From: an uncultured Bacteroidales bacterium | GTDB taxonomy: Bacteria; Bacteroidota; Bacteroidia; Bacteroidales; UBA932 | DNA: 64,000 bases | Assembly (NCBI GenBank): GCA_934717185.1 | Contig: CAKUYQ010000001.1 | Span: 62,001-126,000, forward strand | Direction of reading: 5' to 3' | In this document: one piece after another, positions 31,803 through 41,432 of the stretch | How the letters are laid out: each line of letters starts with the position of its first letter | How positions within the stretch are numbered: the stretch's first letter is position 1 | Translations under genes and position numbers: made by a program | The notes under the pieces: model-generated | What the model saw: the letters and a program-made list of their open reading frames with translations, nothing else | Database searches by the model: none | What the model was told of the DNA's origin: nothing

Positions 31803-34800
31803 ATGTTATCAGTTAGTGAAAACCATGTATTTATCGGTATTGGCGGTACCGGAGGAAAGGTTTTAAAAGCAATAAGGAAACGTCTGTTTCAAGAGACAAC
31901 AGAGGAAGAGCGTGGTAAACTTCCGTTAGGATTTATCTATGTGGATTCAAGTATGGAGATGATGAATCCAAAAGATACAACATGGAAGGTATTGGGAGAT
32001 AACTCGCAATTAGGGAAAGATAGCTTTCTATATATACGGAGTGCAGAATTAAGCGCACTGTTGGCAGGTGTGGCGGGCTATCCCGGGATAAAAGGATGGA
32101 TTGGTAAAAAAAAGATCTGGGACAACATAGTTGGCAATGTTGGCGATGATGGAGCTGCTGCCCAAAAAAGAAGATTGGGCCGTTTCCTTTTTGCATGCAG
32201 TGTAAATGAATATGAGGCTATTCTAAAGAATCAGGTACAGAGAGTGAAAGAGATAAGCGGAAACACAGATGTTACATTCCATGTATTTGCAGGTTTGGCA
32301 GGTGGAACGGGCTCAGGTTCTGTAGTTGATTTGGTAGCACAGACCAGAAAGCATTTTGTCCCTAACCCTACAAGCGGGCTTAACTACAAGATTATATTAT
32401 ACTGTCAGATTCCGGAACAATCACCGCTTCCAAATTGGGACAAAGGGGCATATCATGCCAATGGATTTGCAGCTTTGACAGAACTTAATGCCTTTAAGGT
32501 CAGACAATTCATACCAAGTGATGTAAGCGGTCAGTTTGACAAGGTTCCATACGATGGAAATGATTTCTTCAATTCCTGTTTCCTTTATACTAATGCTAAT
32601 GAAAGTGGCACAACTGTCAATACGGAAAAGGATCTGCCTGAAATAGTTAAAGACTTTGTATATCATTATATAACACTTTCCGGAGATTCCAGTGGTTATG
32701 TTCGTGATTTTAAAGATTGTTACTCTACTGAAAATGTAGATCCAAAGGATGAATATGATGAAAATGCAGTTGATACAGACCTCAAGATTCCGGTAAGGAG
32801 CAAGGCTTTCAAATCATTAGGAATTAAGAGAATTGTAAATCCGGAGGAGGAGATAAAGGAGTACCTTACATACAGTTTTGCCATTCAAGCATTATACAGA
32901 ATAAGATTCAATAATTGGTCAGATGAATTGGGGTACAGAGATGAAGCACTACCCGAGGATTACAGATCTATGGTCTTTGATAACAAGCAGTTCCTTAAGA
33001 GTGTATGCCTTACAGACGACCATCTTATGCTATCACTACCTGTTTTGGAGAGTGAGACAGAGCAGCATTGGAAAACATTTGTAGATGATTGGGAGGCTAT
33101 AATGCCAATTATAGGGGATTCATCATGGAATAATAATCCCGACAATGCATTGCAGGAGATGGCAAGGCTTTGCCAGGACAGATTTGAGAAGAAGTTCAGA
33201 AATAACGGAGTGCCAAATTTCTTCTCGGTAAAACTTAAGTCTAAGAGTGAGCATGCAAAACAGATAGCCGCTCTCATAGAGAAAAATCTGTTTGAGCAGT
33301 GGAAGAGCGGTGAACGCTCCCTGTACGGAATAGCGCGTTTGGTTGCTACCATCTCTGAATATGTTGATGAAAGCTCTAAGAGATTGCAAAAAAAGATTAT
33401 TGACAATGAGACCAAACTGAACGATCTTTTAGAAAAAAAGACAAGAAATGAACAGGAATGGGGTAAGGTTGGGTTCTTTGGAAAACATCTGCTTGGAAGC
33501 AGAAAGGATCTTCATGCCAATCATATTCCTCTTATGAAAAAAATCTATATCCTTAAAACAGAGTTGGAGGGGCTTCATTTTGCCAAAGCACTTATTATGG
33601 ATTTAAGTATGGAGGTAAGCAGTTTGAGCGAAAGTATAAAGAAGATGAACGAAAGATTCGACACTGCTATTGAAGAGACAAATAATAATATTAATATAAG
33701 ATGTGTAGAGGAAAATACAGAGGATAATTACCAAAATGTGGTTGTAAGATACTATGACCCTGCGTTGGTAAGGGCTGTTACAAAAGTTTTGTGCTCATTA
33801 AAACAATACCAGAACGACCAATCCAAATCTGTTATAATGGGCATAGCCAATGTATGTGGTGCGGAATACTCTTTTAATAAATTGGAGGAGAAGGTAAGCA
33901 AGGATGTTATTGTATCTATTTTAGAGAGGAGCTGCAGTGAGGCTGCTATATATGCCCATAATGATTTTGTTCAGAGCAACAGCAAGAAGGCTATATTGGG
34001 CAAGAATATAATAGACCAATTGTATGAGAAGTACGGTTCATCTGAACAATCTGACGAACTTAAGGCTTTTGTCAATAAGATGATGAAATCGGCAGGAACA
34101 TATTTGACTTTTGACAGTGCCGAAACGACAAGGCACATAAATAACAATGTGGCACCCCGGCCTGGTGTAAATATAATGTTCCGCACTACACTTATAAGTA
34201 TACCATCTGTTGCAGACAAAAATAAGGAAACTTTTTTAAATAGGTTAATCGAAGCATTTAAATCTGCTACAGATGGGTACAGAAAGATTGGTTTTGACTT
34301 GAGCAACGCCAAAAAGAATGAGATCACAATTATGAATCTTACATACTGTTTCCCATTAAGGACGGTGAATGATCTTAAAATATTGAAGCAGAAATACGAT
34401 TTGATGGTGAATGATCCGCAGCAGGGAGAGATAAACAGATTGGTGCTGCACTTGGAGGGTGATGGTACACAATATCCGCCACTCTTTGTTGAGAACTTCA
34501 AGCCCGATAACTACCTTAAAGAGATGTTGCTTGGCGTTGCAATGGGATTGATAAGTTATCAGGAGATAAATGACGGAACAGGTATAAAATATTACGCACA
34601 ACTTAAGGTTGACGATATGGGATTTGCTCTTCCTCCTGTAGTGTATTGCAAAAAGTTATCTGAGTTACACGAATGTGAGGATGTTAAAAAAGCGGATATT
34701 CTCGCCCTCAAGGATGATATAGAGGCAAAGATGCAGAATGAGTATCTACATGTTACAGCAAAAGCGGAGCTGTCTAAAAAGGTTGTGGAACTTGCAAATA

Positions 34801-34898
34801 TGGTATTGGGTGAGAGAAAGAACAATATATCAGACCCTGTATACAAAAAATACCTTGATGTATGCAAGGCTCTTGCAACAGAATTAAGAACTAATTAA
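31803..34898 (+). CDS. Tubulin/FtsZ-superfamily protein (Tubulin_2-like)
   Basis: 1031 residues, no signal peptide or membrane segment. The N-terminal 200 residues look like a tubulin-type GTPase: first loop IGIGGTGGKVLKAI (GGTGG, residues 14-18), strand-end aspartate D48 (GFIYVDSS), and the tubulin signature loop FAGLAGGTGSGSVVD (GGTGSGS, residues 167-173). The length and motifs fit the large Tubulin_2-type proteins rather than cell-division FtsZ. The middle (about 500-650) is helical and probably coiled coil; the rest has no known domain to my eye. It is second in the operon. FtsZ-like families outside cell division have been linked by others to membrane remodelling. GTP binding and polymerisation here are inferred. 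Confidence 0.85.
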   Translation: MLSVSENHVFIGIGGTGGKVLKAIRKRLFQETTEEERGKLPLGFIYVDSSMEMMNPKDTTWKVLGDNSQLGKDSFLYIRSAELSALLAGVAGYPGIKGWIGKKKIWDNIVGNVGDDGAAAQKRRLGRFLFACSVNEYEAILKNQVQRVKEISGNTDVTFHVFAGLAGGTGSGSVVDLVAQTRKHFVPNPTSGLNYKIILYCQIPEQSPLPNWDKGAYHANGFAALTELNAFKVRQFIPSDVSGQFDKVPYDGNDFFNSCFLYTNANESGTTVNTEKDLPEIVKDFVYHYITLSGDSSGYVRDFKDCYSTENVDPKDEYDENAVDTDLKIPVRSKAFKSLGIKRIVNPEEEIKEYLTYSFAIQALYRIRFNNWSDELGYRDEALPEDYRSMVFDNKQFLKSVCLTDDHLMLSLPVLESETEQHWKTFVDDWEAIMPIIGDSSWNNNPDNALQEMARLCQDRFEKKFRNNGVPNFFSVKLKSKSEHAKQIAALIEKNLFEQWKSGERSLYGIARLVATISEYVDESSKRLQKKIIDNETKLNDLLEKKTRNEQEWGKVGFFGKHLLGSRKDLHANHIPLMKKIYILKTELEGLHFAKALIMDLSMEVSSLSESIKKMNERFDTAIEETNNNINIRCVEENTEDNYQNVVVRYYDPALVRAVTKVLCSLKQYQNDQSKSVIMGIANVCGAEYSFNKLEEKVSKDVIVSILERSCSEAAIYAHNDFVQSNSKKAILGKNIIDQLYEKYGSSEQSDELKAFVNKMMKSAGTYLTFDSAETTRHINNNVAPRPGVNIMFRTTLISIPSVADKNKETFLNRLIEAFKSATDGYRKIGFDLSNAKKNEITIMNLTYCFPLRTVNDLKILKQKYDLMVNDPQQGEINRLVLHLEGDGTQYPPLFVENFKPDNYLKEMLLGVAMGLISYQEINDGTGIKYYAQLKVDDMGFALPPVVYCKKLSELHECEDVKKADILALKDDIEAKMQNEYLHVTAKAELSKKVVELANMVLGERKNNISDPVYKKYLDVCKALATELRTN

Positions 34899-34928
34899 TT
34901 GACTGAAACCAACAATAATTAAAGAATT

Positions 34929-35774
34929 ATGTCTAAGAACGGAAAAAGATATGGTGTTTGCGAAAATTTTGACAACTGTAGCAATGCCAAAAGCAGAAAA
35001 GTTATAGAGTTGGATGAATTGGATGATTTTGTTTGTCCCGAGTGTCATTCTGAACTCCATGAAATTAAGAAGAAAGATGGTATTAATCCAAAGTTGATCA
35101 TAATTATAGCAGCATTGGTTGTTTTGTTAGGCGGTGGCGGAGCCGCTGCATACCTGCTATATTTTAATCAACCAAAGGTAAAGGAGATCTGTTTGAACAA
35201 GACAAAGGCAGAGATAGAATTACCGGAAGGCTTCTTCTCATTCCTTTATGACACATTGACTGTAACTGCAACTCCAAAGTCTGATGATGCCAAGTATGTA
35301 TGGAGCAGCGACAATGAAGAGATAGCATCTGTAACAGATGGAGTGGTGGCTATTAAAAATGGAAATGGAGAGGTCACTATAAAGGTTGCCTTGGCAGATA
35401 ATCCTCAGATAAAGGATTCATGTGTATATAACATAACCTACCAGCCAAGCGATAGCTATGATGAAGAGTCTGATCTTGATGATGAAACGGAAGGAGGTGG
35501 TAGTGTGGTTATAGAAGAACCGTTAAACACTCACGGAAAAGTTGATTTAGGATATGCCATATATGATGGCCCAAGAAAGAATGGCAAACCAAACGGAATG
35601 GGAGGAACCGTAACATTCAAAAGGGCATACTCCATAGATCTTAAAAAAGCGCCTGCAGAGTATGTAGATGTCTATAAGGGAGACAAGATTGTGAATGCAA
35701 AGTTTATAGACGGCAGGTTAGTACAGGGCGAGATTCATTTTACAGACGGAACCCGTAGATGGATTAATATCTGA
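34929..35774 (+). CDS. Zinc-ribbon, single-pass membrane protein with Ig-like (BIG2-type) and MORN-like parts
   Basis: 281 residues. The cytoplasmic N terminus carries a four-cysteine zinc ribbon (CENFDNC and CPECHSEL, residues 11-45). A membrane helix follows at about 53-77. Then comes an Ig-like domain of BIG2 type (about 85-170, with YVWSSDNEEIASVTDGVV), an acidic linker (DSYDEESDLDDETEGGG), and a C-terminal MORN-like part (YDGPRKNGKPNGMGGTVTF and GEIHFTDGTRR). The layout places a metal-binding tail on the tubulin side and two domains in the periplasm, so it may link the GTPase to the exported proteins. Its last base overlaps the next start codon. Confidence 0.75.
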   Translation: MSKNGKRYGVCENFDNCSNAKSRKVIELDELDDFVCPECHSELHEIKKKDGINPKLIIIIAALVVLLGGGGAAAYLLYFNQPKVKEICLNKTKAEIELPEGFFSFLYDTLTVTATPKSDDAKYVWSSDNEEIASVTDGVVAIKNGNGEVTIKVALADNPQIKDSCVYNITYQPSDSYDEESDLDDETEGGGSVVIEEPLNTHGKVDLGYAIYDGPRKNGKPNGMGGTVTFKRAYSIDLKKAPAEYVDVYKGDKIVNAKFIDGRLVQGEIHFTDGTRRWINI

Positions 35775-36907
35775 TGGACAAAGTGAAATTATACTCATGC
35801 ATGTTACTCTGTATTGCAACAGCAATGTGGAGTGGCTTGCATGCGCATAATGACTATAAGACAGACTTGCTGAATAAGATCTCTGTCTGCATGAAAATGC
35901 ATGATACCATTGTAAGTATGCCAAACGGTGAATATTACGGCAAATTGAAATATGGCAATAAACCTCTTACCGTAATCATAGACAACGGTGTTGTAGAGCA
36001 TATAGGTTATATGATTTTTACAAAGTGTCAGAGAGATGGTTTGAGGTCTCCTGTGTGCAATTTTGTGGAAAGGTACCTTTTAGAGTCATCTTTACCACTC
36101 AAAAAAGAAAAAAATATAAATACACAGATGCACGAGGATGATGTTCGTTTCAATATTGGAAAAATGGCAGATCTGTATCGTTTGATGCAGGATACCTCCA
36201 ATGCCATTAGCGTAAAGTTGTTGGATGGCAGAAGGTATGAGCTAAAGTGGTATAATTTGACCGGTGTTGTGTGTTCGCTTGACTTCCCGGTTGACTACAG
36301 TCTCTTGAATGGAAGTGAAATGCTTGAAAATGAGAGACGTTTAGAAGAGTTTCTTTTGCATCCCGTGAATAATTTGAGTAAAAAGGACAGTTTGGAGATT
36401 AAGAGGGATTACTTGTTGGCAACATGGCAAAGCAACTATTTTATTCTTCCGGGAAAATCCTATTATACAGATGCGCTTACATCAAACAGGTATTACGAAA
36501 AAGATGATTCGAGAGGAAGCTACAGATTGGTATACAGTACAAAATATCCTCAGGAGAGTATAGCTAATCTACTTACAACGGCAGAGATAGAGAATAATTT
36601 TTTGCTTGATGTGAAATTCGTGAAATATGGTGGAGCAAGCAGTGGGATATCTGTGCCTTTGAACAGCTTGGTGCAATACTGTATTAAGAGTGGATGTGAG
36701 CCGTTTTTTGGTATAATCTCGTATGATGGCAATATCGCCGAGTGTGAGGTGATAATGAGAAATGAGGCTATGGGGTATAACCATATTATGAAGGTAACCT
36801 TTGACGTTTCGCTTCTTGAGTCAAGAGAGGGCTCAATAAAAGCCAGATTAAACAGTTATGTTCCATCTGGTAATATAAAGTTTTTGTTTGAAGAATTAAA
36901 TAAGTGA
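35774..36907 (+). CDS. Exported hypothetical protein, MORN-like N terminus
   Basis: 377 residues with a signal peptide (about 1-23, ending GLHA). A short MPNGEYYGKLKYGN stretch resembles a MORN unit, like the C terminus of the preceding protein. The remainder (about residues 100-377) has no domain I recognise. The start overlaps the preceding stop (TGATG), so translation is probably coupled. Periplasmic or surface location is inferred. Confidence 0.75.
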   Translation: MDKVKLYSCMLLCIATAMWSGLHAHNDYKTDLLNKISVCMKMHDTIVSMPNGEYYGKLKYGNKPLTVIIDNGVVEHIGYMIFTKCQRDGLRSPVCNFVERYLLESSLPLKKEKNINTQMHEDDVRFNIGKMADLYRLMQDTSNAISVKLLDGRRYELKWYNLTGVVCSLDFPVDYSLLNGSEMLENERRLEEFLLHPVNNLSKKDSLEIKRDYLLATWQSNYFILPGKSYYTDALTSNRYYEKDDSRGSYRLVYSTKYPQESIANLLTTAEIENNFLLDVKFVKYGGASSGISVPLNSLVQYCIKSGCEPFFGIISYDGNIAECEVIMRNEAMGYNHIMKVTFDVSLLESREGSIKARLNSYVPSGNIKFLFEELNK

Positions 36908-36915
36908 TTTACAGT

Positions 36916-37782
36916 ATGATAAGGAAAATTTTTTTACTTGTTATTGGACTTGTCGTATCAATTACGCTTTGTGCGCAGCAGTCCGATTCCAAAAAGATTA
37001 ACTCTATAAAACGGAATCCATCTTATCTGTACGCAGAGGCTACAATGGATACAGAGGCGGAGGCGTTTAATACAGCTAAGGAGGCGCTCATGGCGTATAT
37101 TCAGGAGTATATAGATAGTAAAAAATCTTTGAGTAATGCTAACAACGTTATTGTAAAAGATATTGCAAACAGGTGTGAGAAGATGCAGATGATGAGAGGT
37201 GATATGTACAGGGTATTGGTATATGTAAAGAAGAATGATATTATACCTGCAGACAATAGTGAAACAATAGATCGTTCAAATACAGCCGTTGTTAAGGATA
37301 CAACTGTTGCTGTTAAAGCAGATACTACAGAATTGAAGCAGGTGGATACGATGGCTGTTAACACTGTTGCTGTGGACGATGGCCTGCCAACGGTAGATGA
37401 AATTAATAATAAGCCTAACGTATTTGGGAACGGTAGTGAGGCGAAAGAGGTTGTTGAACATAATTTGGTGGAGACAGCTGCAAAGTTGGAAATAGCATGG
37501 CAGCAACGGGTAATAGATGAATTGCTTGAGGCTTCTTCTTTGACAGAGGCTAAAGCAATGCTTAACAGATTTAAAGCAGAATTCAAGGTAAAACGGTATG
37601 GAAGTTACAACGAGTGTAGGAATGTAGGCGAGTCTTTTTGGCTGATAGTTGAGAACGGCGGCCCTGTAAAGGCTATTTTAGGACCGGGTGCAGATGAGAG
37701 AACAAATTTTAAGACTATGATAAAGGACAGACTCGGAAATTATTCCGGTTATGATGCTATATGGTTTACACTTGCTAAATAA
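36916..37782 (+). CDS. Exported protein with LPP20-like region
   Basis: About 288 residues from the ATG at 36916; a GTG four codons upstream overlaps the previous stop. The signal peptide ends SITLCAQQ. SIKRNPSYLYAEATMDTEAEAFNTAKEAL, with the helix that follows, resembles LPP20-type domains, which often occur in paired outer-envelope proteins. A low-complexity Thr/Val/Asp linker (about 115-150) leads to a C-terminal domain with an ESFWLIVENGGPVKAILGPG motif of unknown role. Tightly spaced with its neighbours in the operon. Confidence 0.7.
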   Translation: MIRKIFLLVIGLVVSITLCAQQSDSKKINSIKRNPSYLYAEATMDTEAEAFNTAKEALMAYIQEYIDSKKSLSNANNVIVKDIANRCEKMQMMRGDMYRVLVYVKKNDIIPADNSETIDRSNTAVVKDTTVAVKADTTELKQVDTMAVNTVAVDDGLPTVDEINNKPNVFGNGSEAKEVVEHNLVETAAKLEIAWQQRVIDELLEASSLTEAKAMLNRFKAEFKVKRYGSYNECRNVGESFWLIVENGGPVKAILGPGADERTNFKTMIKDRLGNYSGYDAIWFTLAK

Positions 37783-37791
37783 ATTGATGAC

Positions 37792-38763
37792 ATGAAGAAA
37801 TTATTGATTTTTATCTTATTGATTGGTGGCGTTTTAAGATTATCTGCCCAAGATAATGTTACTTTTGAGTTCTCGGACGGAATAGATAATCTTTCTCTTA
37901 AAAGCAAGATGGAGAGACAGGTAGCAACATTGCTCACAGCAATCAACAGCGCAGAAAGTACAAATGGTAATATAAATTATAGAGGGATTGATATAGATAA
38001 TCTTGCTACTCAAAGTATAGGTATGCTTTGGAACAATACCCACTTCCGTACGGTAGATGATGATATTGTTGAACATTGTTTGCAGCTTAGGCGTGGAAAC
38101 GGTTCTTTAAAGGGATACCAGGTGAGAAATATTGCTATTGAGATGAAGCCTGTAAGCAGCGCGTACAGTGATGACCTTAATCAGGAGGTATGTATTGATT
38201 TTGATACGAATGGTAAGATTACAGACTTTAATATTACAATGGGTATAAGGCAGTATTCGAGACTTATGAAGGAGGGGATAGATTTGGATGATATGGATAA
38301 GCGGATGCAGATCATTCATTATGTAGAGCAGTTCAGAACGGCTTACAACCAGAAAGATATTAAGTTTATGGAGAATATCTTTAGTGATGATGCGCTCATA
38401 ATAACAGGCAAGGTAACAAGACGTGTTCCTTCTGAGGTTGGATTCAGTACCCCAAAAGTTGAATACAATGTACAGGGAAAGCAGCAGTATCTCTCGAATC
38501 TTAGGGCTGTGTTTGCCAAACAGGGATATATTAATGTAAAGTTCGATGACATAAGGGTTAAAAGACATGGAGCAAAACCTAATTATTATGGAGTTACACT
38601 AATTCAGAGATGGAACTCGTCTACATACAGCGATAAGGGTATTGTATTTTTGGTGTGGGATTTTACAGATGAGGATGCTCCAAAGATTCATGTAAGGACA
38701 TGGCAACCTACAGAGGTGGATGACAGCGATATATTTACTCTAAAGGATTTCAAACTGCCATAG
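37792..38763 (+). CDS. Exported protein with NTF2-like C-terminal domain
   Basis: 323 residues. The signal peptide ends RLSAQDN. The C-terminal half (about residues 165-320) looks like a SnoaL/NTF2-type fold: QFRTAYNQKDIKFMENIFSDDALIITG is the usual helix-strand opening, with later strands YGVTLIQRWNSSTYSDKG and GIVFLVWDF. The N-terminal half has no recognised domain. A catalytic role is not supported; a binding or assembly domain is likelier. It lies nine bases after the previous gene. Confidence 0.7.
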   Translation: MKKLLIFILLIGGVLRLSAQDNVTFEFSDGIDNLSLKSKMERQVATLLTAINSAESTNGNINYRGIDIDNLATQSIGMLWNNTHFRTVDDDIVEHCLQLRRGNGSLKGYQVRNIAIEMKPVSSAYSDDLNQEVCIDFDTNGKITDFNITMGIRQYSRLMKEGIDLDDMDKRMQIIHYVEQFRTAYNQKDIKFMENIFSDDALIITGKVTRRVPSEVGFSTPKVEYNVQGKQQYLSNLRAVFAKQGYINVKFDDIRVKRHGAKPNYYGVTLIQRWNSSTYSDKGIVFLVWDFTDEDAPKIHVRTWQPTEVDDSDIFTLKDFKLP

Positions 38764-38765
38764 TT

Positions 38766-40046
38766 ATGAGGCTGAATATGAAAAAAATTGTTTTGTATGC
38801 TGTTTTGTCTTTCATCTCATTAAACCTTTTTTCTCAAGAGCTTAAGGTAAAGGAGTTTTATAAGGATGATAGTGCCATAGATGCCATAAAGTTTCAGGTA
38901 AAGGATGCAAATGGAGATCCAACTGCACTTATTAAGATTGGATTGGCCATTGGTGATGTAATTTTTGAAGGTGATATACTAAAGAATGAGTATAAAGGCG
39001 GTGAGTACTGGGTATATATGGTGGATGGTGCCAATTGGCTAAACATTAAGACCAAGAGGTACCTGCCGTTAAGATATGAGTTTGAACCTGTGGCTGCTAA
39101 CTGCACATATATAATGCAGATAGAGAAACCCATGGTTGCGTATGACGGCCCTACAGGAACGGTTGTCATTTCCGGTAATGTCAAGAATGCCGATATATAT
39201 ATAGACGGGGAGAAGATGAGCAGTATTGTACCGTATGAATATGTTGGCCCGGAGGGGGAACATATAGTGGAACTTAAGGCCGCCGGATATAATGTGGAAC
39301 GTAGTAAGATAAATGTGGAGCTAAATAAGAAATTAAACCATTATGTTACTATGCACAACGAAGGTACATTTTCCCTAAACGGAATATCATACGAGATGGT
39401 TAGGGTTGAAGGGGGGACTTTCTTTATGGGTTCTTCATCTGATAACAATAAAAAGAACACTTTCAGTTATGAGAAGCCGGTTCATGAGGTTACCCTTAGA
39501 AGTTTCTCAATTGGAAAAACAGAGGTTACACAGGCTCTCTGGGTTGAGGTAATGGGCAGTAATCCATCTATACATGTTGGCGAAAATCTGCCGGTTGAGA
39601 ATGTTACTTGGAAAGATTGCATGGAGTTTATAACCAAGCTTAATGAGAGGACAGGATTACACTTTAGGTTGCCTACTGAGGCCGAATGGGAGTATGCAGC
39701 CAGAGGCAGGGGAATGAGTGATGCAGATGGGTATGCCGGCAATGGTTCGCTATCTAAGGTTGCTCATATAGGTCCATTCACAATTGGTGTAGGTCTTAAG
39801 CAGGCCAATCAATTAGGCCTGCATGACATGAGTGGAAATGTAGCCGAGTGGTGCTCAGACTGGCTTGGAAAATATACAGCTGCCAAGGTTGTAAATCCCA
39901 CCGGTGCTACCATGGGGGTAAGAAAAGTGGTACGCGGCGGTGCATGCAACAATGAAGAGTGGTTTTTGAGAACGGCTTACAGAGGTAGTGAAAAACCAAG
40001 TGAATCTTCACCATTTATAGGGCTAAGGTTAGCGCAAGATATATAA
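38766..40046 (+). CDS. Exported PEGA-SUMF1 (FGE-sulfatase-like) fusion protein
   Basis: 426 residues; the signal peptide ends NLFSQ (start at 38766, or the ATG at 38778). The PEGA module lies at about 135-190 (GNVKNADIYIDGEKM ... GEHIVELKAAGY), a surface-binding fold. The C-terminal SUMF1/FGE-like domain (about 205-426) contains VEGGTFFMGS, GKTEVTQALWVEVMG, LPTEAEWEYAARG, DMSGNVAEWCSDW and KVVRGGAC. I do not see the paired copper-binding cysteines of true formylglycine-generating enzymes, so I regard it as a structural or binding member. Such domains often serve as ligand-binding parts. Confidence 0.82.
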   Translation: MRLNMKKIVLYAVLSFISLNLFSQELKVKEFYKDDSAIDAIKFQVKDANGDPTALIKIGLAIGDVIFEGDILKNEYKGGEYWVYMVDGANWLNIKTKRYLPLRYEFEPVAANCTYIMQIEKPMVAYDGPTGTVVISGNVKNADIYIDGEKMSSIVPYEYVGPEGEHIVELKAAGYNVERSKINVELNKKLNHYVTMHNEGTFSLNGISYEMVRVEGGTFFMGSSSDNNKKNTFSYEKPVHEVTLRSFSIGKTEVTQALWVEVMGSNPSIHVGENLPVENVTWKDCMEFITKLNERTGLHFRLPTEAEWEYAARGRGMSDADGYAGNGSLSKVAHIGPFTIGVGLKQANQLGLHDMSGNVAEWCSDWLGKYTAAKVVNPTGATMGVRKVVRGGACNNEEWFLRTAYRGSEKPSESSPFIGLRLAQDI

Positions 40047-40070
40047 ATTATAATTTAAAAACTTTTTATT

Positions 40071-40892
40071 ATGAGAAAAACTATTATTTCAATGTTTATG
40101 ATGCTTTTTGCTGCATCAATGTTATTTGCGCAAAGCAGTGAAAAGACGAATGTGTGTGTTGATCAGTTTACATATAATACCAATATAGGAACTAACTGGG
40201 TAGAACATCTAAGAAACTGTATCATAGAGGGCCTCACACAGCAAAGAAGACTTAATATGATAGATATTAAAACTTTTGGTGAGCTTCCGTCTGCAGAGAA
40301 TGACAAATTTGCAAAACTTTATGAGGGTGGAGTTGAAATAGTCATTAAGGGACATTTTACATCATTGGATGTTAAAAGTGTTACAAAAGATGGTAAAGTT
40401 AAATATGAGACAGAGATAAATTATACACTTAAAGTAGTTGATGCGCAGTCCGGCCAGATTACTGCCACTCAAAATTTTAAACATTATGGTTCTGCTGAGA
40501 CCAAAGAAAAGTCTATTACAGGTTCATTCACTCTGTCTGCAGATGATATGAAAAGATTTGTTAACCAAAACTTTAAAATTACCGGCATTGTAAAGACCTT
40601 GGATCAGGTAGACAATAAGAAGGGAGCAAAGACTCTATATATTACTGCCGGTAGCAATGCGGGTGTTGAGAGCGGCCAGCCTTTTGAAGTTTTCCAGGAG
40701 GTAGAGATGGCAGGTGAGATGATTAGCAAAAAGATAGGAGAAATAAAGGTTAAAGATGTTTTAAGTGGAACTCTTTCTCTTTGCAATGTTGCCAAAGGTG
40801 GTAAAGAGATTCAAAAGGCTTTTGAAAGCGGTGTAAAACTAACTGTAGTGTCAAGACCACAAAAGGAGATTATTGAATTTTTTGGTTTATAG
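40071..40892 (+). CDS. Exported CsgG-like protein
   Basis: 273 residues with a signal peptide ending MLFAQSS. The first domain (about 22-150) has the pattern of CsgG/TolB-N-like domains: KTNVCVDQFTYNTN, an IIEGLTQQRRLNMID helix-strand, GVEIVIKGHFTSLDV and ETEINYTLKVVDAQSGQ. A second domain (about 175-273) contains KTLYITAGSNAGVESGQPFEVF, as in FlgT-type C-terminal domains. Such folds form outer-membrane or periplasmic rings in other systems, so this is a candidate ring component here. No lipobox is apparent. Confidence 0.72.
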   Translation: MRKTIISMFMMLFAASMLFAQSSEKTNVCVDQFTYNTNIGTNWVEHLRNCIIEGLTQQRRLNMIDIKTFGELPSAENDKFAKLYEGGVEIVIKGHFTSLDVKSVTKDGKVKYETEINYTLKVVDAQSGQITATQNFKHYGSAETKEKSITGSFTLSADDMKRFVNQNFKITGIVKTLDQVDNKKGAKTLYITAGSNAGVESGQPFEVFQEVEMAGEMISKKIGEIKVKDVLSGTLSLCNVAKGGKEIQKAFESGVKLTVVSRPQKEIIEFFGL

Positions 40893-40900
40893 AGAAATTT

Positions 40901-41398
40901 ATGTTGAGTAGAATTATATTATTGATAATATCTATTTCTTTTGCATATTCAGCATCGGCTCAGCGGTATGAGGGCTCTGCTGAGCTGATGGAGATAAATG
41001 AGCAAACAGCTATCTTTAAGGTTGAAAGCTATGCAGATAAGAAAGATGATGTTATAGAGGTTGCAAAAAAGACCCTTATATACAAACTTCTTTACGAAGG
41101 CGTTGAGGATTTTTATGATGGTAAGATATTAAAGGAGACAGACAGAAGCCAATATTATCTTGATAATTTATTTAAGGGTGGTAATAAGGCACCATACAAT
41201 GCATTCATAGATGGGGCGCAATTAGAGGGGGATGTAGAGAATCTGCCTTCAGGCAGTTTTAAAGGGTTTGTTAATGTTGTTCTAAAGTACCCATTTCTTT
41301 TTAGTACATTAAGAACCAATAAAATAATGATAGATCCAACTGAAAAGGAGACAGAGTCTGCACCTGTAAAGAAAAAGACCTTTGATATTAAGAGATAG
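40901..41398 (+). CDS. Exported hypothetical protein, last gene of the tubulin-like operon
   Basis: 165 residues. Signal peptide ends AYSASAQR. The mature part (VIEVAKKTLIYKLLYEGVEDF...) has a helix-then-strand layout reminiscent of LPP20-like domains and of the 36916-37782 product, but I cannot assign a family. It starts eight bases after the CsgG-like gene and is followed by a terminator, which closes the operon. Confidence 0.7.
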   Translation: MLSRIILLIISISFAYSASAQRYEGSAELMEINEQTAIFKVESYADKKDDVIEVAKKTLIYKLLYEGVEDFYDGKILKETDRSQYYLDNLFKGGNKAPYNAFIDGAQLEGDVENLPSGSFKGFVNVVLKYPFLFSTLRTNKIMIDPTEKETESAPVKKKTFDIKR

Positions 41399-41432
41399 AA
41401 TTAATGACTTAAAAACTACAATTTTAAGTTCT

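Noticed and set aside
38766..40046. SUMF1 domain as an active formylglycine-generating enzyme
   Set aside because: The paired cysteines that bind copper in true FGEs are not visible, and no sulfatase is encoded nearby.
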